Positions 54,026-63,818 of a stretch of 64,000 nucleotides of DNA are shown one piece after another (positions within the stretch are counted from its first letter, which is position 1; each line of letters opens with the position of its first letter). The DNA is from Helicobacter aurati. GTDB lineage: Bacteria > Campylobacterota > Campylobacteria > Campylobacterales > Helicobacteraceae. The notes below the pieces were generated by a model. The model was not told where the DNA came from and ran no database searches. It was given only the letters and a program-made list of their open reading frames with translations. The translations under genes and the position numbers were made by a program. Location of the stretch: NCBI RefSeq assembly GCF_003364265.1, contig NZ_NXLW01000007.1, positions 1 through 64,000 of the forward strand. The letters run 5' to 3'.

Positions 54026-56503
54026 TTACCATCCCCCCTCAAATAAAGTTGCTTCCTTGTCTTTCAGCTTCCATTCTCCTGTTTCGGTGTTTTCGTAGGC
54101 AATTTCTTTTAGAATATCGCGAATTATTTTATTGTTCGCCTGAACGCCGTTTTTAGATAGCGGAATAATATTCAAAACCAAATCATCAAACCTGATTCCA
54201 ACATTTTGTTCTTTCGCCCTGCCCAAAATCGCCCTAATCAAATATTCAACTCGTCTTTCCAAAGGAATAGAATAATTGCTAAAACTCGTATTTTCTCTTA
54301 GGTGATATTTTCCATTATTGCATTCAAAGCGGTCATTTATTGCAGGGATAAAGCTTTCAAACTTGTTGGCTATTTTGTCAATATAATTCCCCTCAACAGA
54401 TTTTATTACCAAACTATTCCATATTTCTTCCAAAGTCGCGCCATTATGTTCTACGATTATCGCCTCAATATCTTGATATATTTTTTCTATGATGTCCATA
54501 CCAACTTCAAGCTTTGCGCGCGCTTTTGCATTATCGACTTTTTTAAAATAGATGATAATCTGCCCGCTTAGCACGGTGCTAGGATTTTGTCTTTTTTTGA
54601 ATGTCGTTTGTCCATTATCTTGTCTCACACTCCCGACATATTCAAAGCCACAATTTTCAGCAGAATCAACAAGAATTTGCCAAAGTTTTGGGTCTTGGTG
54701 CTGAAAGACAAACGCAAGCCATCGATTAAATTTCAAAACCCGATACATTTCTTTCAAGCTTTCTTTCATCAAATCATAATATTCATATCGCGATTTATCG
54801 AGGCTACCTTTTTCGATACATTCCTTCTCTCGTATTTCATTTTCGACACTTAATTCAAGCCACGCATTCCACATTGTGCTTAAGTCAAGATAGGGAATCT
54901 TCGCGCCATACGGCGGGTCTGTGTAGATAAAATCAACACTCTGCGATTCTATTTCTTTTAGGTTTGTTGCATCGGCTTGGAAGAATCTTTGTCCATTTAT
55001 CTTTTGTAGTCTGGAATCCAATTTTTCTATGTCTTTTTCTCTCCGAAAAAGCAATGTTTCTTCAAAATCCTTTACTACTCCAACCAATGGAAAGAAATAG
55101 TTTTGATAAAAGCAATCATTTGGAGCATTCTCAAGTTCTTTTTTGCCTTTGAGCAATCGTTGGATTTTGCGAATGAATGTTTCAGAAGCATCTATAAGAA
55201 CAGGATTTTTTGCGATACGATGTCGATAATAATTATAAATTCCGCATACACCAGCATTCTTTTGCCCATCATTGATTTTTGAAGTATGATATGTAAGGTT
55301 GTGCATACTTAATGTATTATACAATCCTAGCATCAAACTATACCGCATATTCTTTTTTCTAAGTCTCGATTCTTTGTTGCCACTTGGCATTGTGTATTTA
55401 AAAATCAACTTTCGCAATATCGCAAGTTCAGCAAGCTGAATCTTGCTAAAAAGCTGCAAAACACTTGGCACATCGCTACCCTTTGGCAGAATCTCATCTT
55501 TTGGAATCCAAAGCGTCTCTTCTTGTTCTTTTTGTGTTGCGACTTCGCCAAATTCAGCATCAATCGCATTCGGAAAATACATCGCATTTTTTAAAATATT
55601 CCTTGCTTCTCTTTCGTTTTTTGGGCGAAGATTCTCAAACTCTTGCAGAATCTCTTCGCTAATCTCATATAGCTTTCCCAAATCAACCTTTGCGCTCAAA
55701 GCTTTGACCATAAAAATACTCAATGGATTTAAATCAACATGGATTCCAACCCGCCCATTCATCATCGCCTCAATCGCCGTTACGCCACTTCCACCAAAAG
55801 GATCAAGGACAACATCGCCCTCATTCGTAAAATTTTTTATATTTTCTGAAACAACGTCCCAACTCTGGCGCGTAAAATATGCCGTGCAGCCAAAATATCG
55901 AAACTTTGCTTGTTTCTGTGGCTTTGCTATCGCCTTTGGTAGCTCGCGACTTAGATACCAACTTTCATCTTTCTTTAATGTTTTATGCTGTATGGTGTTT
56001 TGCCTCAGAGATTCTAAAGATGTAGTTAAATATTGCTTGAATAGCATAAAGCTTTGATTGTCAAATTGATTTACAAAAAGTTCCTCGCAGTCAAAACTAT
56101 GAAGCAGATTCTGCCTAGCTGTTTCAAAGAATAAAAACTTATAACCATTGCAAAGTGCATAGAATGGAGATTGAAAATATAAAACATAGCTCAATACTTG
56201 TTTTTCTGCTTCACTCCCTTTTTCTATATTGACTTTCGGAGCTTTCGCATCTAAAATACAATGAATCTTAGAATCTATATAAATGGCATAATCTGGTGTT
56301 AAATTTGCCTGTATATTTTTATTACTTCCGACTTTAAAATCTACTTTTTGCGTTTGCGAAAGGACTATCTCAAACTTGCTCGGATTTTGTTCATTTTTTG
56401 GCAGAAATCCTAGCTCTTTTAACAACGGCATAATAATATATTCGCGCACAGAATCTTCTTTGAAATTTTCATTATGAAGCAACGAAAAATCAATCATATT
56501 CAC
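54026..56503 (-). CDS. Fused HsdR-N-type nuclease/DNA methyltransferase
   Basis: The 825-residue protein has an N-terminal domain (about 20-160) like the nuclease part of type I restriction subunits: LTPDYAIYIDSKIH, then CILDAKAPKVNIEKG, giving a PD...DxK pattern, then FYALCNGYKFLFFETAR. Next comes a methyltransferase with motif I LDPFGGSGVTAIEA (about 231-244) and the catalytic motif IV TDPPYGAKIPYLD (about 526). About 280 residues separate these motifs, enough for a recognition domain. DPPY enzymes methylate adenine N6 or cytosine N4. No helicase, specificity subunit or second methylase is nearby, so it resembles a single-gene (type IIG-like) restriction-modification enzyme. Nuclease activity is uncertain. 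Confidence 0.75.
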   Translation of the reverse strand: MNMIDFSLLHNENFKEDSVREYIIMPLLKELGFLPKNEQNPSKFEIVLSQTQKVDFKVGSNKNIQANLTPDYAIYIDSKIHCILDAKAPKVNIEKGSEAEKQVLSYVLYFQSPFYALCNGYKFLFFETARQNLLHSFDCEELFVNQFDNQSFMLFKQYLTTSLESLRQNTIQHKTLKKDESWYLSRELPKAIAKPQKQAKFRYFGCTAYFTRQSWDVVSENIKNFTNEGDVVLDPFGGSGVTAIEAMMNGRVGIHVDLNPLSIFMVKALSAKVDLGKLYEISEEILQEFENLRPKNEREARNILKNAMYFPNAIDAEFGEVATQKEQEETLWIPKDEILPKGSDVPSVLQLFSKIQLAELAILRKLIFKYTMPSGNKESRLRKKNMRYSLMLGLYNTLSMHNLTYHTSKINDGQKNAGVCGIYNYYRHRIAKNPVLIDASETFIRKIQRLLKGKKELENAPNDCFYQNYFFPLVGVVKDFEETLLFRREKDIEKLDSRLQKINGQRFFQADATNLKEIESQSVDFIYTDPPYGAKIPYLDLSTMWNAWLELSVENEIREKECIEKGSLDKSRYEYYDLMKESLKEMYRVLKFNRWLAFVFQHQDPKLWQILVDSAENCGFEYVGSVRQDNGQTTFKKRQNPSTVLSGQIIIYFKKVDNAKARAKLEVGMDIIEKIYQDIEAIIVEHNGATLEEIWNSLVIKSVEGNYIDKIANKFESFIPAINDRFECNNGKYHLRENTSFSNYSIPLERRVEYLIRAILGRAKEQNVGIRFDDLVLNIIPLSKNGVQANNKIIRDILKEIAYENTETGEWKLKDKEATLFEGGW

Positions 56504-56695
56504 TCCCTAACTATCGTTCTTGTTCCTATGCTACTACCATCTCTTAAGTATTAATTAGCTAATTTACATTGTAGCTACAAACAAATACGGCAACTAAGAA
56601 TCTCAATTGAATTGTTGACCTTGCTCTTAAATAGCGGTTGGCAAGTGTTTAACGTTTGATTGCATGTTTTGTAGCTCAAACTTTGCTACATGTTA

Positions 56696-58210
56696 TTAGA
56701 ACTCTTCTCGCACATCACTCTCATCGCTAACTTTTTTCGTTGTAGCAAGCAAACTTGCTACCCCCAAGATTGCAGCAATACAAGAAGCGGTTAAAATAGA
56801 TATTTTAGCTAGATCAACAGCCAAGTTACTCTTATAGGCAAGATTCGCAACAAACATAGACATAGTAAAGCCTATTCCTGCTAAAAATCCAGCGGATAGA
56901 ATGTGGATATTAGTGAGCCCGTTTGGTCGTTTAGCAATTTTTAATTTTTCACTCAAAATTGTGAATGTGAAGATTCCAATAGGCTTACCAAGTACAAGTC
57001 CTAACACAACGCCGTAAAAAATTCCATCGATATGGAAATCAAGAGTACCCCCGATTGGCACACCTGCATTAGCAAAGGCAAACAAAGGCACGATGAAATA
57101 CGCATTAAGTGGCTGCAAAATAAATTCAATACGGACAAGCGGGTTTTGTGCATAACGCGAATAGCGCACTACCGTATCGAGGATTTCAACCCTCTGATGC
57201 TCTTTGTGCATATCAATTTCTCGTTCAGCATCGCTTTTAGGACTAATAAAATTCTTGATATTGCGGTAGGAACTTTTAAAAAAATCTTTGAATCCATAAA
57301 GAATCGCCCCCAACCTATTGGTCTCTTCATATTGTCTAGGCTCAAGCGGTTCAAAAGTTGTAAAGTCTGCTTTTGTTTGAAAATACAATTTATTGTAAGC
57401 GACTTTCAGTCCAAGATAGCTATGACGAGAAATTTGTGATTTGCCAGGTATTGTGAAAGCGAGGATAACAGCACCCACAGTAGCATGCACGCCGCTAAAA
57501 AAGAGGCACAACCAAAGCAAAATGCCTACTGCGAAATAAAGCGAAAGATATTTGACATCTAAATAATTAAAGGTAATAAGAATAATCAAAAAAATGATAC
57601 TTACATAGATAAAAAACCAATTAATCTGTTCGGTATAAAAAATAGCAATCACGCTAATAGCACCTAAATCGTCTGCAACAGCCAATGTAACAAGAAATAT
57701 CTTTATCACATTAGGAATCCTTTTGCCTAGCAACAACAATACCCCGAGTGCAAATGCGGTATCGGTACTCATAGCTACACCGAATCCGTGTGCGCTTGGT
57801 GTGCTGTGATTGAAGTAAATATAAATGATACTAGGGATAATCAATCCGCCAATAGCACCAAAGACAGAGAAGCTTACTGATTTAAATCCAGCAAGTTCGC
57901 CATATAACACTTCTCTTTTCATTTCAAGTCCAACCATAAGAAAGAAAAAGGACATAAGGACATCATTAATAAAATGCAAAATGCTTATATGAACAAGCTT
58001 ATACCCACCTATACTAAAGTCTAAATACATACTCCAAACTTCATTATAGACAACACCGAAATTTGTATTTGCAATAATCATCGCACATATAACAGCAAAA
58101 AAGAGCAGCACTCCGCCAAATGATTCGTGTGTGATAAAGTTCTTTAATGTACTATTGCTTGCGCGATCATCAGTAACATAGTGGAGGTGATTATGAGATT
58201 GTGATGTCAT
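56696..58210 (-). CDS. nhaA: Na+/H+ antiporter NhaA
   Basis: The 504-residue protein has the twelve membrane spans of NhaA, and the ion-binding Asp pair is in VTLAVADDLGAISVI (about residues 166-180). The early GLEMKREVLYGELAG and late SAGFLAGIGFTMSMFVANLA blocks are typical. It has a longer hydrophilic loop (about 240-320) than E. coli NhaA (388 residues), as H. pylori NhaA does. It is the last gene of a four-gene unit, 23 bases after addA, an order shared with H. pylori. Confidence 0.95.
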   Translation of the reverse strand: MTSQSHNHLHYVTDDRASNSTLKNFITHESFGGVLLFFAVICAMIIANTNFGVVYNEVWSMYLDFSIGGYKLVHISILHFINDVLMSFFFLMVGLEMKREVLYGELAGFKSVSFSVFGAIGGLIIPSIIYIYFNHSTPSAHGFGVAMSTDTAFALGVLLLLGKRIPNVIKIFLVTLAVADDLGAISVIAIFYTEQINWFFIYVSIIFLIILITFNYLDVKYLSLYFAVGILLWLCLFFSGVHATVGAVILAFTIPGKSQISRHSYLGLKVAYNKLYFQTKADFTTFEPLEPRQYEETNRLGAILYGFKDFFKSSYRNIKNFISPKSDAEREIDMHKEHQRVEILDTVVRYSRYAQNPLVRIEFILQPLNAYFIVPLFAFANAGVPIGGTLDFHIDGIFYGVVLGLVLGKPIGIFTFTILSEKLKIAKRPNGLTNIHILSAGFLAGIGFTMSMFVANLAYKSNLAVDLAKISILTASCIAAILGVASLLATTKKVSDESDVREEF

Positions 58211-58233
58211 CGCATTACTTTACAATAAGATTC

Positions 58234-61200
58234 TCATGAAGTTATTTCTCGGAAAAGAATATCATCTTGTAAATAAATAATATAACCTTTTATGGTTAAT
58301 GATAGCGAGGACTGTGTCGCTAACTGCGTAATAAAACGTTTATATAATTCTAACTGCGCGGTGTGTTCTTCAAACAATATTTGACTAAGCTTTTGCGAAG
58401 TTTTAAATTCAAGAATGTAGAGAGAATCCTTATCTTGCAACAAAGCATCGAGCCTTTGAACGGTCTGATTTTGCAAGAAAGGGACTTCGCATTTTATCTT
58501 GGCATTTCTCAAATCTAAATTTGCATTAGAATCTTGTTGTATGACTTGATTAGCTCGCTCTATAATCTTCTCTAATTCTTCTTTATTCATAAAGAATCCA
58601 TATTGCGCAAAGAGTATTGGCATAAGATTCTGTATCCTATAGCCCAACAAGAGTTCAAGACTTAAATGCGTGATGATTCCAATGAGTTGTTTGTGATGTG
58701 AAGCCGTGTTGGTGCTATAAGATATAACTTCATGTCGCAAAAATTCCTCTTGCTGTAATCTGACAAACGGTAACTCTGCAATGATTAACGGCTTATGAAT
58801 GCTGGCAGAGGGCATTTCTGTCTCGTGATGTGCATGCTGGAATCTACCGCGACTATCTGCCGATGTAAGGTTTAATGTTTTAGCCGTATAGCTGTCTGTA
58901 TGTGCAAAAATATAGAGTCCCTCTTTTGCCCTTGTACAAGCCACATATAAAACGTTGTGTTCCTCAACGATTTGTTTTCGCTTGATTTGCTCTATTAAAG
59001 ATTCTAATTCTTTATCGCGCGATCCTGTATGGTTGTCAAGACGTATACGTTGCAAATAAATGCCTTGATATTCATACAATATCTTGTCTAGTTTTGCTTG
59101 TACATGAGGCTGTATATCCAAATAAATAACATATTGGAATCCCAATCCCTTTGCGGCATGTATTGTCATAGTTTGGATAGCTTCTTCTTGCGTAAAAGTA
59201 GAATCTTTATGCGCGATAGAATCAAAAAATTCTCGCATATCTTGAAATGCCGTATTGCTTGCTAACTCTAAAAGCAGAAGAGAATCTTCGCTGTAGAGAT
59301 GAAAAAACTCGATAATTTGCTTGATTTTTAGTGCCAAGCTTTTTCCAGAAAGGTTTTGAGGGATTACGACATCTTCGCTGTATGGTTTATTGAGTAACTT
59401 ATTCAGTAATTTTTGTGAGAATTTCTTGTAATGAAGAATCTGCCGTGCTTCATGGTTGTTTTGTGTAGCTGCATCATTAAGAATCTTCTTGTGTTGTGAT
59501 TCATAGAGACGATAAAGCTGCTCGTTATAGTTCTCTATGGCTAATGTATGATAGATAATTTGAATATATCTTTGCTCGATAAGTTTACCGTTTTTGTCAA
59601 GATTAAAGCGAGCATTGGGAATAAAAGCTTTTGCATATTGCACAAACTCTTGCAAAACATGACGTTTCCTAGCAAGTATAGCAATGTCTTTTTGCGCGAC
59701 TTTGCAAGCAAGCAACTCTTGCAGACATTCTACGGTTTCCTTAAAAGCATCGTTTTTAAGCCTTTTACTCTTTAATGCTCTCAACGTGCTAGGATGAGTC
59801 TTTTCTTGTATCCCATCTTGCTCATCTTCATAAGCATCTGGCGAATAGACTTTGATACACACAAAGCCTGCTTTTTCTGATTGGCTAGAATCTGCTTGTA
59901 GCGGATATTTTTGTATTGTATAGTCGTTAAATAGGTGCTGAAATTTTTCATTCACAAAATCAACTATATGCGCTTTACTGCGGTAATTATATTCCAAATG
60001 CTTTTCATGTAACCCGACCTTACTTTGCTCAAAGACGACTTGATTTGCTCCTCGGAACGTATACATACTTTGTTTAGAATCACCTACAAAAAAGAGCGTT
60101 TTATTTTCTTTCGTGCCACTACCTGCCAATATTTCTTTAAAAAGCGGTAAAAAGATTCTGTATTGAATATTGCTTGTATCTTGATATTCATCAAATAAAA
60201 TATGACTAATCACAGAATCCAAACGGAAATAAAAATAATCGCTATTCCACCGTCCATTGTTATAAAATACATCATTCATTAATCCAAACACTTTGTGTTT
60301 GATAGCATCAAAATTTAAAGTATTGTTTGCCTTATACACCTCATCCATACTTTCTTGATAACTTGCAATAAGCGCACAAAGCGCGGCTATTCTCTCTGAT
60401 TCTAGAGTCAGATTCCATAATATCGCGCGATTTTTCACGACACAACAGAGCTTATCAAGCATCATTTGCTGTGAGTCGTTGGGCTTAAGATCTCTATGTG
60501 GATTCTTCTGTGTAAGAACATTTGTTAAAAGGGTGTTCTTTAAAATAATGTTGATATTATTGCTTGTAAGTTCCTTGTAAGTTTTTTCCATTTTTTTTGG
60601 ATTCGAAGCAATTGTTTCAATATAATTGGCAAGTGTTTCTGCCGCCTCATAAACAAAGGGCAAAATTTCAGAAGAATGCAATGAGTGTAAAGTAGGGATC
60701 TGGCATTGTTCTGCAAGGAGGATTCTTTTATCATTTGTTTGCTGTTGCTGAATCTGTATATTTGCAAGAAAGCCACTTTGTTCAAATTCAATTGATTTGT
60801 CATAAAGCTGTGTAAGCAAATTATTCAAATCAAGCGATCGCCCATATTTGCTTTGTCTAAAGGAAATTTGCAAATCTTGGTGCAAGTAATACAAAATCTT
60901 GCGTAAATCTGGATTGTTATAACTTCTCTCTAAAAAAACTTGCAAAAATTGCCGTGCTTGACTGCTTTCTTCTATTGCAAAATCACAGGTAATTCCCGCA
61001 TAAAATGCAAACGGACGCAAAACAGAAATAAGAAATGAATCAATGGTGCTAATTTTTTTAGGAGAATGTAAAAAGCTATAATAAACCTTAGTAATGCGTT
61101 CATTAATCGTTGTAGAATCCAATCCATACTCTTGCAATGCTCGTTGCAAGTCCTTAGCCTGTTGGCATTGCTTGGAATCTTGTTTATCAGAATGCTTGAA

Positions 61201-61410
61201 ACGATAGAGCAACAAAAGATTCTGTATGATTCGCTCTTTCATTTCATTGGCGGCTTTATTGGTAAAAGTGACCGTTAGAATCTCACTGGCATTCACTCCA
61301 TGTAAAAGAAGAGCAACATAACGCGCGCATAATGCAAAAGTTTTGCCACTCCCAGCCGAAGCGTTCAGGAATACAGATTGTAACTGCTCTTGTTGCTCAT
61401 ATTGCTGCAT
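58234..61410 (-). CDS. addA: AddA/RecB-like helicase-nuclease
   Basis: The 1058-residue protein is a UvrD-type helicase of the AddAB complex that resects DNA ends for recombination. Walker A is LNASAGSGKTFALCARY (about residues 16-32), followed by ILTVTFTNKAANEMKERI. The DExx box is HILFDEYQDTSNIQYR (about 406-420), and the later VGDSKQSMYTFRGA and TIHAAKGLGFQYVIYLD are helicase motifs III and V. The C-terminus keeps a RecB-type nuclease: QRLDALLQDKDSLYILEFKT with Asp and E-x-K. addB is not in the window. It starts 2 bases after the upstream gene. Confidence 0.92.
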   Translation of the reverse strand: MQQYEQQEQLQSVFLNASAGSGKTFALCARYVALLLHGVNASEILTVTFTNKAANEMKERIIQNLLLLYRFKHSDKQDSKQCQQAKDLQRALQEYGLDSTTINERITKVYYSFLHSPKKISTIDSFLISVLRPFAFYAGITCDFAIEESSQARQFLQVFLERSYNNPDLRKILYYLHQDLQISFRQSKYGRSLDLNNLLTQLYDKSIEFEQSGFLANIQIQQQQTNDKRILLAEQCQIPTLHSLHSSEILPFVYEAAETLANYIETIASNPKKMEKTYKELTSNNINIILKNTLLTNVLTQKNPHRDLKPNDSQQMMLDKLCCVVKNRAILWNLTLESERIAALCALIASYQESMDEVYKANNTLNFDAIKHKVFGLMNDVFYNNGRWNSDYFYFRLDSVISHILFDEYQDTSNIQYRIFLPLFKEILAGSGTKENKTLFFVGDSKQSMYTFRGANQVVFEQSKVGLHEKHLEYNYRSKAHIVDFVNEKFQHLFNDYTIQKYPLQADSSQSEKAGFVCIKVYSPDAYEDEQDGIQEKTHPSTLRALKSKRLKNDAFKETVECLQELLACKVAQKDIAILARKRHVLQEFVQYAKAFIPNARFNLDKNGKLIEQRYIQIIYHTLAIENYNEQLYRLYESQHKKILNDAATQNNHEARQILHYKKFSQKLLNKLLNKPYSEDVVIPQNLSGKSLALKIKQIIEFFHLYSEDSLLLLELASNTAFQDMREFFDSIAHKDSTFTQEEAIQTMTIHAAKGLGFQYVIYLDIQPHVQAKLDKILYEYQGIYLQRIRLDNHTGSRDKELESLIEQIKRKQIVEEHNVLYVACTRAKEGLYIFAHTDSYTAKTLNLTSADSRGRFQHAHHETEMPSASIHKPLIIAELPFVRLQQEEFLRHEVISYSTNTASHHKQLIGIITHLSLELLLGYRIQNLMPILFAQYGFFMNKEELEKIIERANQVIQQDSNANLDLRNAKIKCEVPFLQNQTVQRLDALLQDKDSLYILEFKTSQKLSQILFEEHTAQLELYKRFITQLATQSSLSLTIKGYIIYLQDDILFREITS

Positions 61411-61412
61411 GA

Positions 61413-62675
61413 TTAATCCTTGTCTTCTTGGGATGTAAATTGTGTAAGATACGACTCGTTAAACATAATTGCTTGCAGAATGGCTTTTTCATTGACGTAA
61501 AAAATATAGCCTTTATCGCCATCGGCAAGTAACTTACTTACAATAGGTTGTTTGTTGCTATAAGCAATTTGCTGAATGGGGGAGAAATCTGTGCCATTCC
61601 AAAGGGCTAGATTCAAAGTGGTGTTATTTTGCGTATAAAGCAACAACACAAATTCGCCTATTGTGGCTAATTCGATTGAGGTTACATTGTCAATATTTAG
61701 GCTTTCTTGTAAAGAGTCCATCTGTAATGTCCCATTATGAAGTTCGCAAGTCTGAAAGTAGAGACGTTTAGAATTGTGAATATACGCCGCAATACAAGAA
61801 TAAGTTTTTGTTTGTTTATCTAATGAGAATAATTCCTTGCGGACTGGTAATTGCGTGATAGTGGGCTGCTCCAATGATGTGTCTATAACAAGCTTTTCTT
61901 GTAATTTTAAATTAGAATCTAGGAGTGCAAAAATTGGCACATGGGTTTTTAGCTGCAATATAAAAGAAAGAATAAACGCCGAACGTGTTTGCGAATCTAG
62001 TGAATCCTGTGAAGCATGCACAGGAGACATAGTATCATAAATAGGCAAAAGAGTATCTGATAAAAAATGGTTAAAATTACCAAAGCCAGAAAAACTAATG
62101 TTTTTTATAAACTTAAATGGAATATTTGTTTTTGCATCACTGCGAAATACGTCATGCAAGTCGTTAATTGACGTAGAAAAAACGCGAATCTTATTAGATA
62201 AGGCGGCAAATTTCCCCTGTGTATTCAAAAAAAGGAAAAGCTGATTGTTATTCTGATAAATAATAGGGCGAGAAATACCATTAATATATTGCTTTGTTTG
62301 TTGCAATAGAAAATCTTGTGTCGCAAGAATCTTTGCATCACTCCATACTTGCGAATTATGCGTTGCTAGAGAATATTCACTTGGCGAGAAGAGCAGCCCA
62401 TAAAGATTATGTCCTGTCAGACTAGATTGCATAAGTGGCGTATCAAAAAAAGTAATCAAATAAGTATGATTCCCTATTGTTTCTGCGCTAAGTGCATAAA
62501 TGTTATGCAATTTATCACGTAAATCTTGCTGATAGACTTCATAGATTGGCTCTTGTTCTAAAGCATTAGTAGCCAATGGGAAATATTTATCGGTATAAGA
62601 ACTATGTAGGAAAATTCCTATCCCTGCAACAAGACAAAGTACAATATAAAAAAGAATATCAATATATCTTTGCAT
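61413..62675 (-). CDS. Membrane-anchored sialidase-fold protein, possibly a Kdo hydrolase subunit
   Basis: The 420-residue protein begins with one membrane span (about residues 7-27) and then a predicted beta-propeller. Sialidase-like (BNR) features include SQVWSDAKILATQDF (about 110), GISRPIIYQNNNQLFLFLNT (about 133-152) and ISFSGFGNFNHFLSDTLLPIYD (about 195-216), which parallel the blade and active-site pattern of BNR_2 proteins. In H. pylori a sialidase-like protein next to pyrC (HP0580) works with HP0579 to remove the outer Kdo of LPS. I infer an equivalent from the same pyrC neighbourhood and fold. The HP0579-type partner is not seen here. Confidence 0.5.
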   Translation of the reverse strand: MQRYIDILFYIVLCLVAGIGIFLHSSYTDKYFPLATNALEQEPIYEVYQQDLRDKLHNIYALSAETIGNHTYLITFFDTPLMQSSLTGHNLYGLLFSPSEYSLATHNSQVWSDAKILATQDFLLQQTKQYINGISRPIIYQNNNQLFLFLNTQGKFAALSNKIRVFSTSINDLHDVFRSDAKTNIPFKFIKNISFSGFGNFNHFLSDTLLPIYDTMSPVHASQDSLDSQTRSAFILSFILQLKTHVPIFALLDSNLKLQEKLVIDTSLEQPTITQLPVRKELFSLDKQTKTYSCIAAYIHNSKRLYFQTCELHNGTLQMDSLQESLNIDNVTSIELATIGEFVLLLYTQNNTTLNLALWNGTDFSPIQQIAYSNKQPIVSKLLADGDKGYIFYVNEKAILQAIMFNESYLTQFTSQEDKD

Positions 62676-62678
62676 AGA

Positions 62679-63818
62679 TTATTCTTTGGGTATTTGCTGA
62701 TTAGAAAGCTTATGCTTATCAGATTCTCTAGGATAAATTGCTATTTCTTTAATGCGATATTCAAGCGAAAAACTCGGAGAAAATACACTTATATCGCCAT
62801 CTGGAGTATTGAGCATTGCAGAGTGAGGCTGTAATGGACGCCCATTTTCTAAAATAACAACCTTTGTAAACGGAAGTGATATATCATAGATTCTCATGCC
62901 GTTATCGCTTATAAAGCTTTGTAAATTTTCTAACTTGTTATGCTTGGCAAAGAGTGTTGCAAGAGATTCTAAGAGTAACGGCGCGCTAAAGATTCCGGCT
63001 GCTCCGCTTCGCTTTGCCTCAATGCTATGCGGTGCGCTATCAGAACCAAAGCTTATCTTAGAATCTGCACACAACATAGCTTCAAGGATGGCATCTCTGT
63101 CTTGAGGTGTTTTTACAATCGGCTTACAAAAGGCAAATGGATTAAGCTTGCCCCCTAAAATATCATCAAGTGTCAAAAGGGCATGATGCAAAGTAATCGT
63201 GCCAAACAAATTGGGATATTTATGAATAGATTCTAGGGAATGTCTATCGCTTAAATGCTCAATAATAATTCGCAAACGTGGAAAACTTCTCGCCAATTCT
63301 TCAAACACACAGAGAAATTCCCGTTCTCTATACATGCTAAATCCTGCACTTTCGCCGTGTATGCTTAGAATCATGTTAAGGTTTTGTGCTTCCTCTAAAA
63401 GCCGCAAGAAATCAGGAGTAAGAATCTCGCTTACACCATTATCTGAATTGGTTGTAGAACCCTTAGGGTAGAGCTTTAATACTTTTATTCCGTGTCTATA
63501 TGCCTTATGTAACTCTTGTATGGTTAGAGAATCTGAAATAAATAGACTCATAAAGGGAATGAAATGCTGTGTGCAAGAATCATGAAATACCATTTGCCTA
63601 TCATCACCCGTTATGTGGCAGTGTGAATGAGCAAGACGTCGAATTTCTTCTTGATAATGCAAAACAGAATCCACTGAAGTCAATGGTGGTGTCAGATTTG
63701 GCATAGCAAGTACCAAAGAAAAGTTTCGTGCACTAAAAGGCAAAATAGATTCTAAAACTCTCTCTTGTCGCAAATGTATGTGCATATCAAGAGGATTATA
63801 CAACGAAAGTGTTTGCAT
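62679..63818 (-). CDS. pyrC: Dihydroorotase
   Basis: The 379-residue zinc enzyme closes carbamoyl aspartate to dihydroorotate in pyrimidine synthesis. Metal ligands are in DMHIHLRQERV (about residues 11-21), and the carbamylated Lys is in IKVLKLYPKGSTTNSDNG (about 95). IHGESAG (about 140), IIEHLSDRHS and FGSDSAPHSIEAK (about 242) supply the rest of the site. I choose ATG 63818, where AAGGA lies five bases upstream; a start five codons before lacks one. It heads the unit pyrC, Kdo-hydrolase-like gene, addA, nhaA. Confidence 0.94.
   Translation of the reverse strand: MQTLSLYNPLDMHIHLRQERVLESILPFSARNFSLVLAMPNLTPPLTSVDSVLHYQEEIRRLAHSHCHITGDDRQMVFHDSCTQHFIPFMSLFISDSLTIQELHKAYRHGIKVLKLYPKGSTTNSDNGVSEILTPDFLRLLEEAQNLNMILSIHGESAGFSMYREREFLCVFEELARSFPRLRIIIEHLSDRHSLESIHKYPNLFGTITLHHALLTLDDILGGKLNPFAFCKPIVKTPQDRDAILEAMLCADSKISFGSDSAPHSIEAKRSGAAGIFSAPLLLESLATLFAKHNKLENLQSFISDNGMRIYDISLPFTKVVILENGRPLQPHSAMLNTPDGDISVFSPSFSLEYRIKEIAIYPRESDKHKLSNQQIPKE

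Noticed and set aside
53881-54156. Short plus-strand frame across the GC-rich hairpin
   Set aside because: No ribosome site, spans the hairpin and the end of the methyltransferase gene, and has no family resemblance.
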